From Kiritimatiellia bacterium (lineage in GTDB: Bacteria > Verrucomicrobiota > Kiritimatiellia > RFP12 > UBA1067), in assembly GCA_017547265.1 (NCBI GenBank), contig JAFYQC010000106.1, forward strand, positions 1 to 8,535: a stretch of 8,535 nucleotides of DNA. The letters run 5' to 3'. The position numbers and the translations under genes are program-made. Below the pieces are notes generated by a model. The model was not told where the DNA came from, did no database searches, and saw only the letters and a program-made list of their open reading frames with translations. Position 1 is the stretch's first letter; each line of letters opens with the position of its first letter. Below are positions 1 through 6,585 of this stretch, in pieces.

Positions 1-1544
1 CCGTTTTCGTTGCGCCATTCGACGATGCTCTTTGCAAGCGTTGGCGTGATTCCGGAGACGCGCTCCAAGAGCGGCGCGGACGCTGTGTTGAGTTCGACGC
101 CGACGCCGTTCACGCAGGAGACTACGACTTCGTCAAGCTTTGCGCCAAGCATCGGCTGAGAAACATCGTGCTGGTACTGGCCTACGCCAATCGCCTTCGG
201 GTCGACCTTCACGAGTTCCGCGAGCGGGTCTTGCAGGCGGCGGCCGATCGAGATCGCGCCGCGCACGGTGAGGTCGAGGTCAGGGAATTCCTTGCGGGCG
301 ATTTCGCTTGCGGAGTAGACCGACGCGCCTGCCTCGCTCACGGAGACGACAATCGGCGTCGGAATCTCGGGATGCTGCGCGTGGAGCTTCTTCAGCGTGT
401 CGCGCACGAACGACTCCGTCTCGCGCCCCGCCGTTCCGTTGCCGACGGCGACTGCCTCAACATGGTATTTCGCGACGATCATCGCGACGGCCTTCGCCGC
501 CTCGAGGGGATTCTGCTGCGGGAAGATAACTGTCTTGCCGAGATACTTGCCAGTCGAGTCGAGCATCGCGACCTTGCAGCCGGTGCGGATACCTGGGTCG
601 ATTGCAAGGACTGCCTTTTCGCCGAGCGGCGAGGCAAGGAGAAGATGGCGCAGGTTTTCAGCAAACACCTCGACGGCCGCGCGGTCTGCCTCGGCCTTCT
701 TGTCTACCGTCACGTCGATTTCGCACGACGGTGCGAGAAGCCGCCTGTAGGCGTCGTGAGTAGCAATCGCAAGCTGTTCGTCGCACGTCACGTTGCGACG
801 CGCGCCGCGAGCAGTCGACACGATTTCGACAATGCGCTCGACTACAGGATCTTCATCAAGGACGAGCTTGACCCAAAGCACGCCTTCCTTCTGTCCGCGG
901 CGAATCGCGAGATAGCGGTGCGAGGGAATCGTCGCGATCGGCTCCTCGAAGTCATAGTACTGCTCGTACTTCGTCGGCTCTTTCGGCGCGGGGCTCGCGA
1001 CTTCGCTCTTGACGCGCGAACGGCGGGCGAACTCGCCGCGCACGAAACCGCGCACGTCGGCATTGTCGGCAATTCGCTCCGCGATTATGTCGCGCGCGAA
1101 CTGCAAGTCTTCGTCTGTCGGATCGCCGCCATTCCACTCGAGCGAGCGCCCTTCCCAGATTGCATCCGCGAGCGGTTCGTATCCCTTCTCCTTCGCGACC
1201 TGTGCACGAGTGCGGCGCTTCGGCTTGTAGGGCTGATAGATGTCTTCGAGGCGAGACTTCACAAAGCATCCGGCAATTGCAGCGCGAAGCTCGTCTGTAA
1301 GCTTGCCCTGCTCGTCGATTGACTTGAGGACAGTCTCCTTGCGGGCTTCGAGTTCGGTGTAGTATTCAAGACGGTCCTTGATCTTTCCTATCGCGACTTC
1401 ATCGAGGTTTCCGTGGGCTTCCTTGCGGTATCGTGCGATAAACGGGATCGTGTTTCCTTCGGCAAGAAGCTTTTCGACTGCGGAGATCTGGCGAGCGTTC
1501 GCCCCGACCTCCGTTACCATGCGGTTTAATATTTCAGCATTCAT
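1..1544 (-). CDS. tex: Tex, RNA-binding transcription accessory protein (3' end outside window)
   Basis: Tex is a cytoplasmic, multi-domain nucleic-acid-binding protein linked to transcription and RNA metabolism. From the ATG at 1544 the frame stays open to the window edge, giving 514 residues. Family members are usually about 700-780 residues, so the C-terminal part with the S1 domain lies outside. Seen directly: the N-terminal hallmark NTIPFIARYRKEAHGNLDE (residues 31-49); SRLEDIYQPYKPKRRTRAQ a little further on; the YqgF/RNase H-like segment AVLAIDPGIRTGCKVAMLD (about 311-329); and the helix-hairpin-helix region with IGVGQYQHDVSQ, then CVNGVGVELNTASAPLLERV near the visible end. These are textbook Tex motifs. 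I checked the reading frame at the start, the middle and the end and found no frameshift. No Shine-Dalgarno is visible before the ATG, but a -10-like box sits just upstream, so the message may be leaderless. Confidence 0.96.
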   Translation of the reverse strand, partial: MNAEILNRMVTEVGANARQISAVEKLLAEGNTIPFIARYRKEAHGNLDEVAIGKIKDRLEYYTELEARKETVLKSIDEQGKLTDELRAAIAGCFVKSRLEDIYQPYKPKRRTRAQVAKEKGYEPLADAIWEGRSLEWNGGDPTDEDLQFARDIIAERIADNADVRGFVRGEFARRSRVKSEVASPAPKEPTKYEQYYDFEEPIATIPSHRYLAIRRGQKEGVLWVKLVLDEDPVVERIVEIVSTARGARRNVTCDEQLAIATHDAYRRLLAPSCEIDVTVDKKAEADRAAVEVFAENLRHLLLASPLGEKAVLAIDPGIRTGCKVAMLDSTGKYLGKTVIFPQQNPLEAAKAVAMIVAKYHVEAVAVGNGTAGRETESFVRDTLKKLHAQHPEIPTPIVVSVSEAGASVYSASEIARKEFPDLDLTVRGAISIGRRLQDPLAELVKVDPKAIGVGQYQHDVSQPMLGAKLDEVVVSCVNGVGVELNTASAPLLERVSGITPTLAKSIVEWRNEN

Positions 1545-1579
1545 TGGAAATTGTATAAGTTTCTTTTTAAGAAAAAATT
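1545..1579 (-). promoter_or_regulatory. Possible tex promoter, -10 box close to ATG, with AT-rich inverted repeat
   Basis: On the minus strand the bases before the tex ATG read CTTATACAATTTCCA. TACAAT (1555-1550) matches the sigma-70 -10 consensus at 5 of 6 positions, and initiation about 7 bases on would fall at the ATG itself. The -35 region is only a T-rich tract with no good TTGACA. A perfect 6-bp inverted repeat, TTTCTT-aaa-AAGAAA, occupies 1560-1574 between the two elements. It could be a weak hairpin, a protein site, or chance in AT-rich DNA. The promoter call is an inference from base patterns only. Confidence 0.4.
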
Positions 1580-1583
1580 TTTA

Positions 1584-1615
1584 ACGCAGAGACGCAGAGG
1601 CGCAGAGTAGCAGAG
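1584..1615. repeat. Four tandem 8-bp units, consensus NNGCAGAG
   Basis: The plus strand carries ACGCAGAG, ACGCAGAG, GCGCAGAG and TAGCAGAG back to back (1584-1591, 1592-1599, 1600-1607, 1608-1615). The last six bases of every unit are identical and only the first two vary. The array fills most of the non-AT part of the spacer between the trmB stop and the tex promoter region. It cannot fold into a terminator because the units are direct repeats. From memory, similar GCAGAG-type words occur as dispersed spacer repeats in several environmental bacterial phyla, but that is not verified here. Confidence 0.8.
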
Positions 1616-1626
1616 TGTCAGATATG

Positions 1627-2304
1627 TTAGGTTCGGCGGACGATTCCTTCGCGCGGTTCTGCTTCGGGGGGAATTGTCAGCGGGGCGAGCGGTGCGTCGT
1701 CGCCAGGAAGTGACTTCCACGCTGCAGAATAAATCGGGAGCCCCTGTTCGCGGAACATCGTCTCGAATTCAGTCCACACTTCCTTCGGACGCGGCATCGG
1801 CTCGACACGCTCGTAGCGCGCGTCAGTGGCAAAGCCCTCGCACACCTCGTCGAAATATTCCTTGTGGTCTGTCGCGAACTCGAGCTTGCCGCCGACTTCA
1901 AGGCGCTTCCAGAGAGCGGTGCGGAAGAGCGGCCCGAAAAGCCGGTGCGAATGGTGCTTCTTCTTCGGCCACGGATCGGGGAAGAACACGTAGACCGTGC
2001 GCGCATGGTGCGCGGGCAGGAGATAGTGGAATGTGTAAAGCGCCTCAAGCCGCAGCACCTTTGCGTTGGCGAGATTCGCCCTGCGGCACTTGCCGTCGAA
2101 TAGCCGCACACGCTCGAGCATGCGCTCGATGCCGAGGAAGTTGCAGTCGGGGTTCTCCGCTGCGCGGCGCGTCAGGAACTGGCCCTTGCCGCAGCCAACC
2201 TCGATTTCAAGCGGACGCGAGAGGTCGATTTCAAGCGGCTTGCAGGGATCCGTTACGCGGATTATGTGCGCCCCTGGCGCTTCGCCGATCAATTCGCGGT
2301 GCAT
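1627..2304 (-). CDS. trmB: TrmB, tRNA (guanine-N7-)-methyltransferase
   Basis: This 225-residue protein should transfer a methyl group from S-adenosylmethionine to N7 of G46 in the tRNA variable loop, in the cytoplasm. Visible motifs are the SAM-binding loop PLEIEVGCGKGQFL (31-44), the acidic end of the second strand NFLGIE (55-60), the family signature VYVFFPDPWPKKKHHSHRLF (104-123), and LEFATDHKEYF (141-151) with TEFETMFREQG (178-188) at the C-terminal side. A proline-rich tail of about 25 residues follows the conserved core. The frame stays open upstream to another ATG at 2484, but those 60 residues are arginine-rich and lie wholly inside pgpA, so the ATG at 2304 is preferred. It overlaps the pgpA stop by 16 bp. 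No Shine-Dalgarno is evident, so translation probably depends on coupling to pgpA. A TTG at 2292 is a less likely alternative start. Confidence 0.95.
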   Translation of the reverse strand: MHRELIGEAPGAHIIRVTDPCKPLEIDLSRPLEIEVGCGKGQFLTRRAAENPDCNFLGIERMLERVRLFDGKCRRANLANAKVLRLEALYTFHYLLPAHHARTVYVFFPDPWPKKKHHSHRLFGPLFRTALWKRLEVGGKLEFATDHKEYFDEVCEGFATDARYERVEPMPRPKEVWTEFETMFREQGLPIYSAAWKSLPGDDAPLAPLTIPPEAEPREGIVRRT

Positions 2305-2771
2305 AGCTTGGCGAAGAAGAGAATGTAGACGACCCAGTTGATCGCGAGCGAATAGAGGTTCGCGACGAAATCGTCGACGACGATGCCGCGCCCTCCGGGA
2401 ATCGACTGGAGCCCGCGGCACGGCCACGGCTTGATGATATCGACTGCGCGGACGATGCAGAAGAAGACGACCATCGTCCACCACGGAAGCTCAAGGAGCG
2501 GAATTCCAACGAAGGCGATCGGATATAGCATCCACTCGTCTGCAACTATGCGCCCGTCGTCCTTTATCCCAAGCGCCTTCTCCGCAACGTCGCAGAAAGG
2601 AATCGCAAGGAGCGTGAAGCCGAGGCAGACGGGCATCTGGAGCCAAAGCGGAAGCACCGAGACGGCATAGGCGAGCGCCACTCCCGGGATCGATCCGAAG
2701 GTCCCGGGTGCAAACGGAGCGAAGAGCCCTATGCCGAACCCCGATGCCACAAAAATGCAGAATTTCTTCAT
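2289..2771 (-). CDS. pgpA: PgpA, phosphatidylglycerophosphatase A
   Basis: PgpA removes the phosphate from phosphatidylglycerophosphate to make phosphatidylglycerol, the last step of acidic phospholipid synthesis, at the inner membrane. The 160-residue length is normal for the family. The N-terminal signature GLFAPFAPGTFGSIPG (15-30) is clear. The acidic metal-binding motifs follow: KDDGRIVADEW (70-80) and the long signature VRAVDIIKPWP (107-117) through GGRGIVVDDFVANL (126-139). Hydrophobic stretches at about 31-60, 83-112 and 140-155 fit several membrane helices. It is the first gene of a pair with trmB (16-bp overlap). The start at 2771 is fixed by the signature position and lies just downstream of an extended -10 box, without a Shine-Dalgarno. 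The gap to the upstream glycosidase stop is 52 bp with no terminator, so read-through from that operon is possible. Confidence 0.95.
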   Translation of the reverse strand: MKKFCIFVASGFGIGLFAPFAPGTFGSIPGVALAYAVSVLPLWLQMPVCLGFTLLAIPFCDVAEKALGIKDDGRIVADEWMLYPIAFVGIPLLELPWWTMVVFFCIVRAVDIIKPWPCRGLQSIPGGRGIVVDDFVANLYSLAINWVVYILFFAKLCTAN

Positions 2772-2779
2772 TGGCGCAT

Positions 2780-2788
2780 ATTATACCA
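2780..2788 (-). promoter_or_regulatory. Extended -10 promoter of pgpA-trmB
   Basis: The minus strand reads TGGTATAAT, a perfect TATAAT hexamer (2785-2780) with the TGn extension (2788-2786). No convincing -35 is found 16-18 bases upstream, which is tolerated by extended -10 promoters. The box ends 8 bases before the pgpA ATG, so initiation at the usual distance would give a leader of zero to two or three bases. This is a pattern match only. Confidence 0.6.
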
Positions 2789-2823
2789 AATAGCGGCAAC
2801 GAAGTTCCATGCGCACGACGGGG

Positions 2824-4431
2824 TCATTCCCAGTTGTAAGTGCGAATCTCGTCGCCAAAACGCCAGCGCATGGGGCGAAGGTTGTTCAGCCAGTCCAGCG
2901 GTTCGCCTGTCGGCTGCATCTTAGCCGCACGGCGTAGCGCCGCCTCAAGCGCGTCACGAATCTCCGGCGTCGTCAACTCGCGCCTCCATGAGACGAACAG
3001 CGCTGTGCCCGAACGCGAAACAAGATCGAGCCACTGCGAGTTCAGCCGCCACGGAATCGCGTCCGGTTTCGCAAGACCGAAGCAGTCGCCGTCCGAGACA
3101 TAGAACTTGCCGTGGTGAATCGTGCGCATGCCGAGCGTGTTCGGCCCCATCTTGCGCGTCCGTCCCCAGTCGTTTCCACTCGTGTCGTCGCCCGTGCGCT
3201 GGATTTCGAAAAGTCCTGCGGCAAAATGGTCAAGCGCATTGCAGCCGATGATGACCATCTTGTCGCCTGCGGCCTCGCGAAGCGTCATGTAAAGTTTCTT
3301 AACAACTTCCGCCGTCGTGTGGCTCCTGTCGCTCCACTCCGGAATGTCGTGGTGGATGGGGGATAGTCCTCCACCCCACGACGTACTCCAGTCATGGGTA
3401 ATGAAGTCTGCCTTCACAAGTTCAAATCCCCATGCGGCAAAGCGCGCCATGTCGGCGCGGATGCGATTCTCGAGCGTTGGGTCCGTCGGATCGATGGGAA
3501 GGTCTTTGCCGTCGTCGGGGAGGAAAGGACGGTACCAGAGCCCTGGCTTCGCGCCCATCGCCTTGACGCGCCGCGCGAACTCGTCCATCTCCATTCCCCA
3601 CTTCTCGTTCACGCCAGCCCAGCGCATGTCGGACGTCGTCTTGGCGGAACCCTGTTTGCCGCGCTGCCAGCCGTCGTCCACGACGACATAAGGGCGCACC
3701 TTCTCGCCCTTGACGAGCGAGACTATGAACTCGGCGTCCGCGAGGAAGTTCGTCGCCGTGTTGTTGCCATAGGCGCAATACCAGTCGTTGTAGCCGTAGA
3801 CGGGTTCTTTTGGCAGACGAGGATTCGGGCACATCTTCCGGCAGAACTCCCGCGCCGCAGCGAACGGCGTCTCGTTTTCTTCACCGTACCGATCGACAAG
3901 GGTACATATCCTCATCCCCCATTGGTCGGTCTTCAACTCAAGCGGCCGCCACCCGGCGCGAACATCGAGAGAGAGCGTGACACTCCCCGGCGCAATCTTC
4001 CACGCGGCAAAGGCGTTCGGCTGAACCATAAGTCCGTAGCCGTCAGTGCGCGTTCCGTCGTTGACGAGGAAGTACCACGGCTTCCACCCTTCGTGCGGGG
4101 CGGATGAATCACCGATGCGGAACCATCCCGAGTCGCCGTAGGTGCGCTCCCAATCTCCGCCGTATACGACGGACTCCTTTGGAAACGCGATGTTCCAGAC
4201 AAGTTCGACCTTGGATACAGGGCCCTCCCCAGACAAGTAGACAAAAATTTCGCGACGCATGCAACGGCACGGCGACAGCTTAACCTTGATGCGACCGGAG
4301 GAATTCGCCGCTCCATCGACAAAAATCATGTCCGGCCTCAGTAGATTCATGTACGGCATCTCCGCCGCCAGTGCAAACTCCGCCGTCACTACTGAAAAGG
4401 CTGCGACAAAGAGACTGATTTTATTTCTCAT
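2824..4431 (-). CDS. Secreted GH36-like glycosidase (putative alpha-galactosidase), smaller paralogue
   Basis: This 535-residue protein looks like a clan GH-D retaining glycosidase, most likely acting on alpha-galactosides outside the cytoplasm. A Sec signal peptide with hydrophobic core and ALA-type cleavage site covers residues 1 to about 22. A beta-rich domain follows to about 200, then a (beta/alpha)8 barrel to about 490. Barrel motifs seen are YGYNDWYCAYG (about 212-222), VVVDDGWQRG (249-258), GAKPGLWYRPF (293-303), FELVKADFI with the predicted nucleophile Asp342, and IQRTGDDTSGNDW with the predicted acid/base at Asp415 (or Asp416). The C-terminus is short and lacks an obvious full beta domain. 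The ATG at 4431 is chosen because it begins the signal peptide and has AAGGAAG six bases upstream. The frame extends to an ATG at 4470, but that start would bury the signal. It overlaps the upstream glycosidase by 11 bp, which indicates one operon and coupled translation. The exact sugar specificity cannot be read from the sequence. Confidence 0.85.
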   Translation of the reverse strand: MRNKISLFVAAFSVVTAEFALAAEMPYMNLLRPDMIFVDGAANSSGRIKVKLSPCRCMRREIFVYLSGEGPVSKVELVWNIAFPKESVVYGGDWERTYGDSGWFRIGDSSAPHEGWKPWYFLVNDGTRTDGYGLMVQPNAFAAWKIAPGSVTLSLDVRAGWRPLELKTDQWGMRICTLVDRYGEENETPFAAAREFCRKMCPNPRLPKEPVYGYNDWYCAYGNNTATNFLADAEFIVSLVKGEKVRPYVVVDDGWQRGKQGSAKTTSDMRWAGVNEKWGMEMDEFARRVKAMGAKPGLWYRPFLPDDGKDLPIDPTDPTLENRIRADMARFAAWGFELVKADFITHDWSTSWGGGLSPIHHDIPEWSDRSHTTAEVVKKLYMTLREAAGDKMVIIGCNALDHFAAGLFEIQRTGDDTSGNDWGRTRKMGPNTLGMRTIHHGKFYVSDGDCFGLAKPDAIPWRLNSQWLDLVSRSGTALFVSWRRELTTPEIRDALEAALRRAAKMQPTGEPLDWLNNLRPMRWRFGDEIRTYNWE

Positions 4432-6514
4432 GGTCAACTTCCTTAGGCGCGAAAAACACAAGTGCGGCATCTGAGCCGTTGAAACGACACGTCACCCGTG
4501 CGCGGCCATCAGCCGTCGGTACGACGGAGACATTGTCTGTCTTCCAGATCATATGCCCAGCGCGATGCACCGTCACATAGTCGTGCACGCCGCCAGCCGC
4601 GAACACGGCGAGAGCACCGGCGCCGTCCGCCGATATCTTCTCGTGAATTTCCGGCGAGCCGCCGCGCACGCCCGTGCGCACTGGCGACGCGGATGTCACT
4701 GCGTCGCGCACGCGCCTGTAGGCCGCAAGCGCCTCCCCGAACCACGCCCTGTCCTCCGGCGAAAGAGCGGCAAGGTCGCCCCAGACCCCGTTCTGCCCAA
4801 GGACAAGCGACGCGATGTTGATCTTCTGGCTTGTGCGCGGCGCATCTGGCAGATAGTGCGTGAGATAGAGGACGGATGGAATCCAGCGGTCGAAATCGAG
4901 CGTAGTGCGCGCAACGCGGGCGCGCGCGGGGCCTGGATAGACAAATACATTGCTCCAGTACTTCGAGGCAGTCCAATCGTAGGGGTGGTCAAGGTCGGGG
5001 AAGTAAGGCCCGTTGTTCACCGCGAAATACTTACCCGAGGCGAGGAACGCGAGGCCTACGCACCGGTTCCCTTCCGTCACGTCAAAGTCGACGATCGCGT
5101 CTGGACATGCCGCGCAGAGGCGGTCGACTATCCGCGCCATGTACCGCACCTGCTCAAAGGCGTAGCAGTCGGCGCGTTCGTCGGCCGGAACGGACGTGTC
5201 GCCGTGGAAGTGGTCGGGCGAGTCGCACCCATACTGATTGATCGCGTCCCACTTGAAATACGTAACGCCCCAGTCGCGGTAGCAGCGGATAAGTTCGTCC
5301 GCGACAGACTGCCAGTACGCGCTGACGAGACAGTGGCAGCGGCTCTGCTCCGTCTCCCAGACAGAATGGGGGGCGGCTGCGACACCATTCCGCGACATGA
5401 CGGCTTCCGGATGCCGCACGTGGATCTCGCTCGACTCCGCGGCCTCGGTCGGACTGAACCAAAGCCCGAGCTTCATCCCCTTCTCTCGCAACCGGACGAC
5501 TATCGGCTCAAGCCCGTTGGGGAAGCGTTCGCGGCTGACGCGCCAGTCGCCGGACTTCTCGAACCAGCCGGCGTCGACGACGAACACGTCGATGCCCATC
5601 TCCGCCGCGCGGTCTACGTCAGCGAGGATGCGCGACTCGTTCATGAGGTTGAGGTACTTGCGGCTCCCGCCCCAGAAGTAGTCGCGTTCCTGGCTCGCCC
5701 ACGTGTTATAGAATATCCACGGCGCACGCGAGGCGGGATTGTCAGTCGCGCCTTTGAGCTGGAAGGAGCGGTATGCGGCAGCCATCGCGTCAATCCCGCC
5801 TTGCACTTTCGCCGCCTGCAGCCAGATCGTTTCGTATGGATGCCCCGGCACAACGCGGCGTCCACGCCAGTAGTTGCCCTTCACCGCCCGCAGCTCAAGC
5901 CGACGGTCCGGCGTACACGAGAACTCGATGAAACGGTCCGTCGACTGCGAACCATGTTCGTAGGCGAGCAGCGAGGCGCGGCCCTCGGCCTCGAGGACGA
6001 CGATTGGACCCACAAAGGCAAGACCCTCCGAAAAATACGAATCTGCCACTGGCGTTTCAACAAGGCGATGGCAATGACAAAGAGGATCGTATTCGCTCAG
6101 ACGGACCTCTGTCGTCCTTGCGCCTTTAGCAACCGGGACGGATGCGTAGACGAGATTGTCGCGCCCCGACGACTTCGTAAGCGCAAAACCTTCGGTGGTA
6201 ATCGCCTCCAATTCGTATCGGAACCGGACGACAGGCGAACCTCTGCGCTGGCGGGTGCGAAGCGTAAGCCGTGCGGACGGGAAGTCGCGCAACACGCCGG
6301 ACTGCGTGCGCTCGACAACGCCGTCGGCGCGTTCGACCTCATTTCCGGCAGCCTCCCACGCGGCAACTTCGCCGCGCACCGTCCGCCCTTCTATTTCGAA
6401 TGTCGGCGGCGAAACCGGCACCGGCAGCGGCGACGCTGCGTGCGCCGAAGTGTCAACGAGCAATAGCGCAAAAACAGCGGCTAACAAAAAACGAATATGT
6501 GCTAGTTGCTTCAT
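4421..6514 (-). CDS. Secreted GH36-type alpha-galactosidase-like protein, larger paralogue with altered acid/base site
   Basis: This 697-residue protein has the layout of GH36 alpha-galactosidases (melibiase family), which cleave terminal alpha-galactose by retention. A signal peptide ends at AHA (24-26), with no lipobox Cys. A beta-sandwich runs to about 255, a (beta/alpha)8 barrel from about 265 to 590, and a C-terminal beta domain to the end. Motifs: WASQERDYFWG (272-282), VFVVDAGWFEKSGDWRV (310-326), RFPNGLEPIVVRLREKGMKLG (starting 330), LWFSPTEAAESSEI (351-364) and YFKWDAINQ (419-427), where Asp423 is the predicted nucleophile. The stretch that should hold the second catalytic Asp reads FAVNNGPY (497-504), with Asn500 at that place, so activity or specificity may differ. 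Twelve Cys include two CHC motifs (146-148, 393-395). The ATG at 6514 has GAGGGGG six bases upstream. The in-frame ATG at 6547 is rejected because it lies at the predicted transcription start. The stop overlaps the next gene by 11 bp. Confidence 0.88.
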   Translation of the reverse strand: MKQLAHIRFLLAAVFALLLVDTSAHAASPLPVPVSPPTFEIEGRTVRGEVAAWEAAGNEVERADGVVERTQSGVLRDFPSARLTLRTRQRRGSPVVRFRYELEAITTEGFALTKSSGRDNLVYASVPVAKGARTTEVRLSEYDPLCHCHRLVETPVADSYFSEGLAFVGPIVVLEAEGRASLLAYEHGSQSTDRFIEFSCTPDRRLELRAVKGNYWRGRRVVPGHPYETIWLQAAKVQGGIDAMAAAYRSFQLKGATDNPASRAPWIFYNTWASQERDYFWGGSRKYLNLMNESRILADVDRAAEMGIDVFVVDAGWFEKSGDWRVSRERFPNGLEPIVVRLREKGMKLGLWFSPTEAAESSEIHVRHPEAVMSRNGVAAAPHSVWETEQSRCHCLVSAYWQSVADELIRCYRDWGVTYFKWDAINQYGCDSPDHFHGDTSVPADERADCYAFEQVRYMARIVDRLCAACPDAIVDFDVTEGNRCVGLAFLASGKYFAVNNGPYFPDLDHPYDWTASKYWSNVFVYPGPARARVARTTLDFDRWIPSVLYLTHYLPDAPRTSQKINIASLVLGQNGVWGDLAALSPEDRAWFGEALAAYRRVRDAVTSASPVRTGVRGGSPEIHEKISADGAGALAVFAAGGVHDYVTVHRAGHMIWKTDNVSVVPTADGRARVTCRFNGSDAALVFFAPKEVDHEK
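4438..4444 (-). promoter_or_regulatory. Ribosome binding site of the smaller glycosidase
   Basis: AAGGAAG on the minus strand lies six bases before the ATG at 4431 and inside the end of the upstream glycosidase gene. It decides between the ATG at 4431 and the ATG at 4470, which has no such site and would place 13 extra residues before the signal peptide. Confidence 0.7.
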
Positions 6515-6520
6515 ATTGCA

Positions 6521-6527
6521 CCCCCTC
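6521..6527 (-). promoter_or_regulatory. Strong ribosome binding site of the larger glycosidase
   Basis: GAGGGGG on the minus strand sits six bases before the ATG at 6514. It is among the clearest Shine-Dalgarno matches in the window, and with the signal peptide that starts there it fixes the gene start. Confidence 0.75.
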
Positions 6528-6531
6528 AATG

Positions 6532-6553
6532 TCTGACCTTTGACCATTTGACC
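6532..6553. repeat. Three tandem GGTCAAA-type units in the glycosidase leader
   Basis: On the plus strand the units are TCTGACC (6532-6538), TTTGACC (6539-6545) and, after one base, TTTGACC (6547-6553). Read in the direction of transcription they are GGTCAAA, GGTCAAA and GGTCAGA, stepping by 8 and 7 bases between the -10 box and the Shine-Dalgarno. They may be regulator half-sites arranged head to tail, or a dispersed spacer repeat similar in style to the GCAGAG units before tex. Confidence 0.65.
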
Positions 6554-6567
6554 TTATTATAGTCAAA
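6547..6567. promoter_or_regulatory. Palindrome TTTGAC-N9-GTCAAA over a TATAAT box: probable promoter and operator
   Basis: A perfect 6-bp inverted repeat (arms 6547-6552 and 6562-6567) encloses a perfect TATAAT on the minus strand (6561-6556). The -35 region is poor, which is typical of promoters needing an activator. A dimeric regulator bound to the palindrome would cover the -10 box and probably repress, giving substrate control of the two glycosidases apart from the transporter genes upstream. No regulator gene is present in the window. The promoter and operator roles are inferred from sequence pattern and position. Confidence 0.5.
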
Positions 6568-6585
6568 TCGTTTTCTAAAATTACA

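Noticed and set aside
168..1322. A 384-residue open frame on the plus strand opposite tex.
   Set aside because: It is the same kind of antisense-register shadow. The minus strand encodes unmistakable Tex motifs.
1584..1615. A possible CRISPR or minisatellite reading of the GCAGAG units.
   Set aside because: Units are 8 bp with no spacers and no cas genes are nearby, so it is a simple tandem repeat.
1545..1626. A possible intrinsic terminator after trmB.
   Set aside because: The only inverted repeat is AT-rich with 6-bp arms and is not followed by a proper U-tract after a GC stem, so no terminator is claimed.
2305..2484. An upstream ATG that would add 60 residues to TrmB.
   Set aside because: The extra residues are Arg-rich, lie wholly within pgpA and match nothing in TrmB, whose conserved core starts after 2304.
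2768..2779. A three-codon mini-ORF (Met-Arg-Gln-stop) overlapping the pgpA start.
   Set aside because: It begins just after TATAAT, so it would lie upstream of or at the transcription start and is probably never transcribed.
2772..2823. A possible terminator between the smaller glycosidase and pgpA.
   Set aside because: A short self-complementary TGCGCA lies there but no stable stem with a following T-run is present.
4553..6466. A 637-residue open frame on the plus strand opposite the larger glycosidase.
   Set aside because: It is in exact antisense register with the real gene and is open because TTA, CTA and TCA codons are rare there. Its composition is Arg/Ala/Val-rich with no recognisable domain.
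6515..6547. An upstream in-frame ATG at 6547 for the larger glycosidase.
   Set aside because: It would hide the signal peptide behind 11 residues, lacks a ribosome site and coincides with the predicted transcription start and the repeat.
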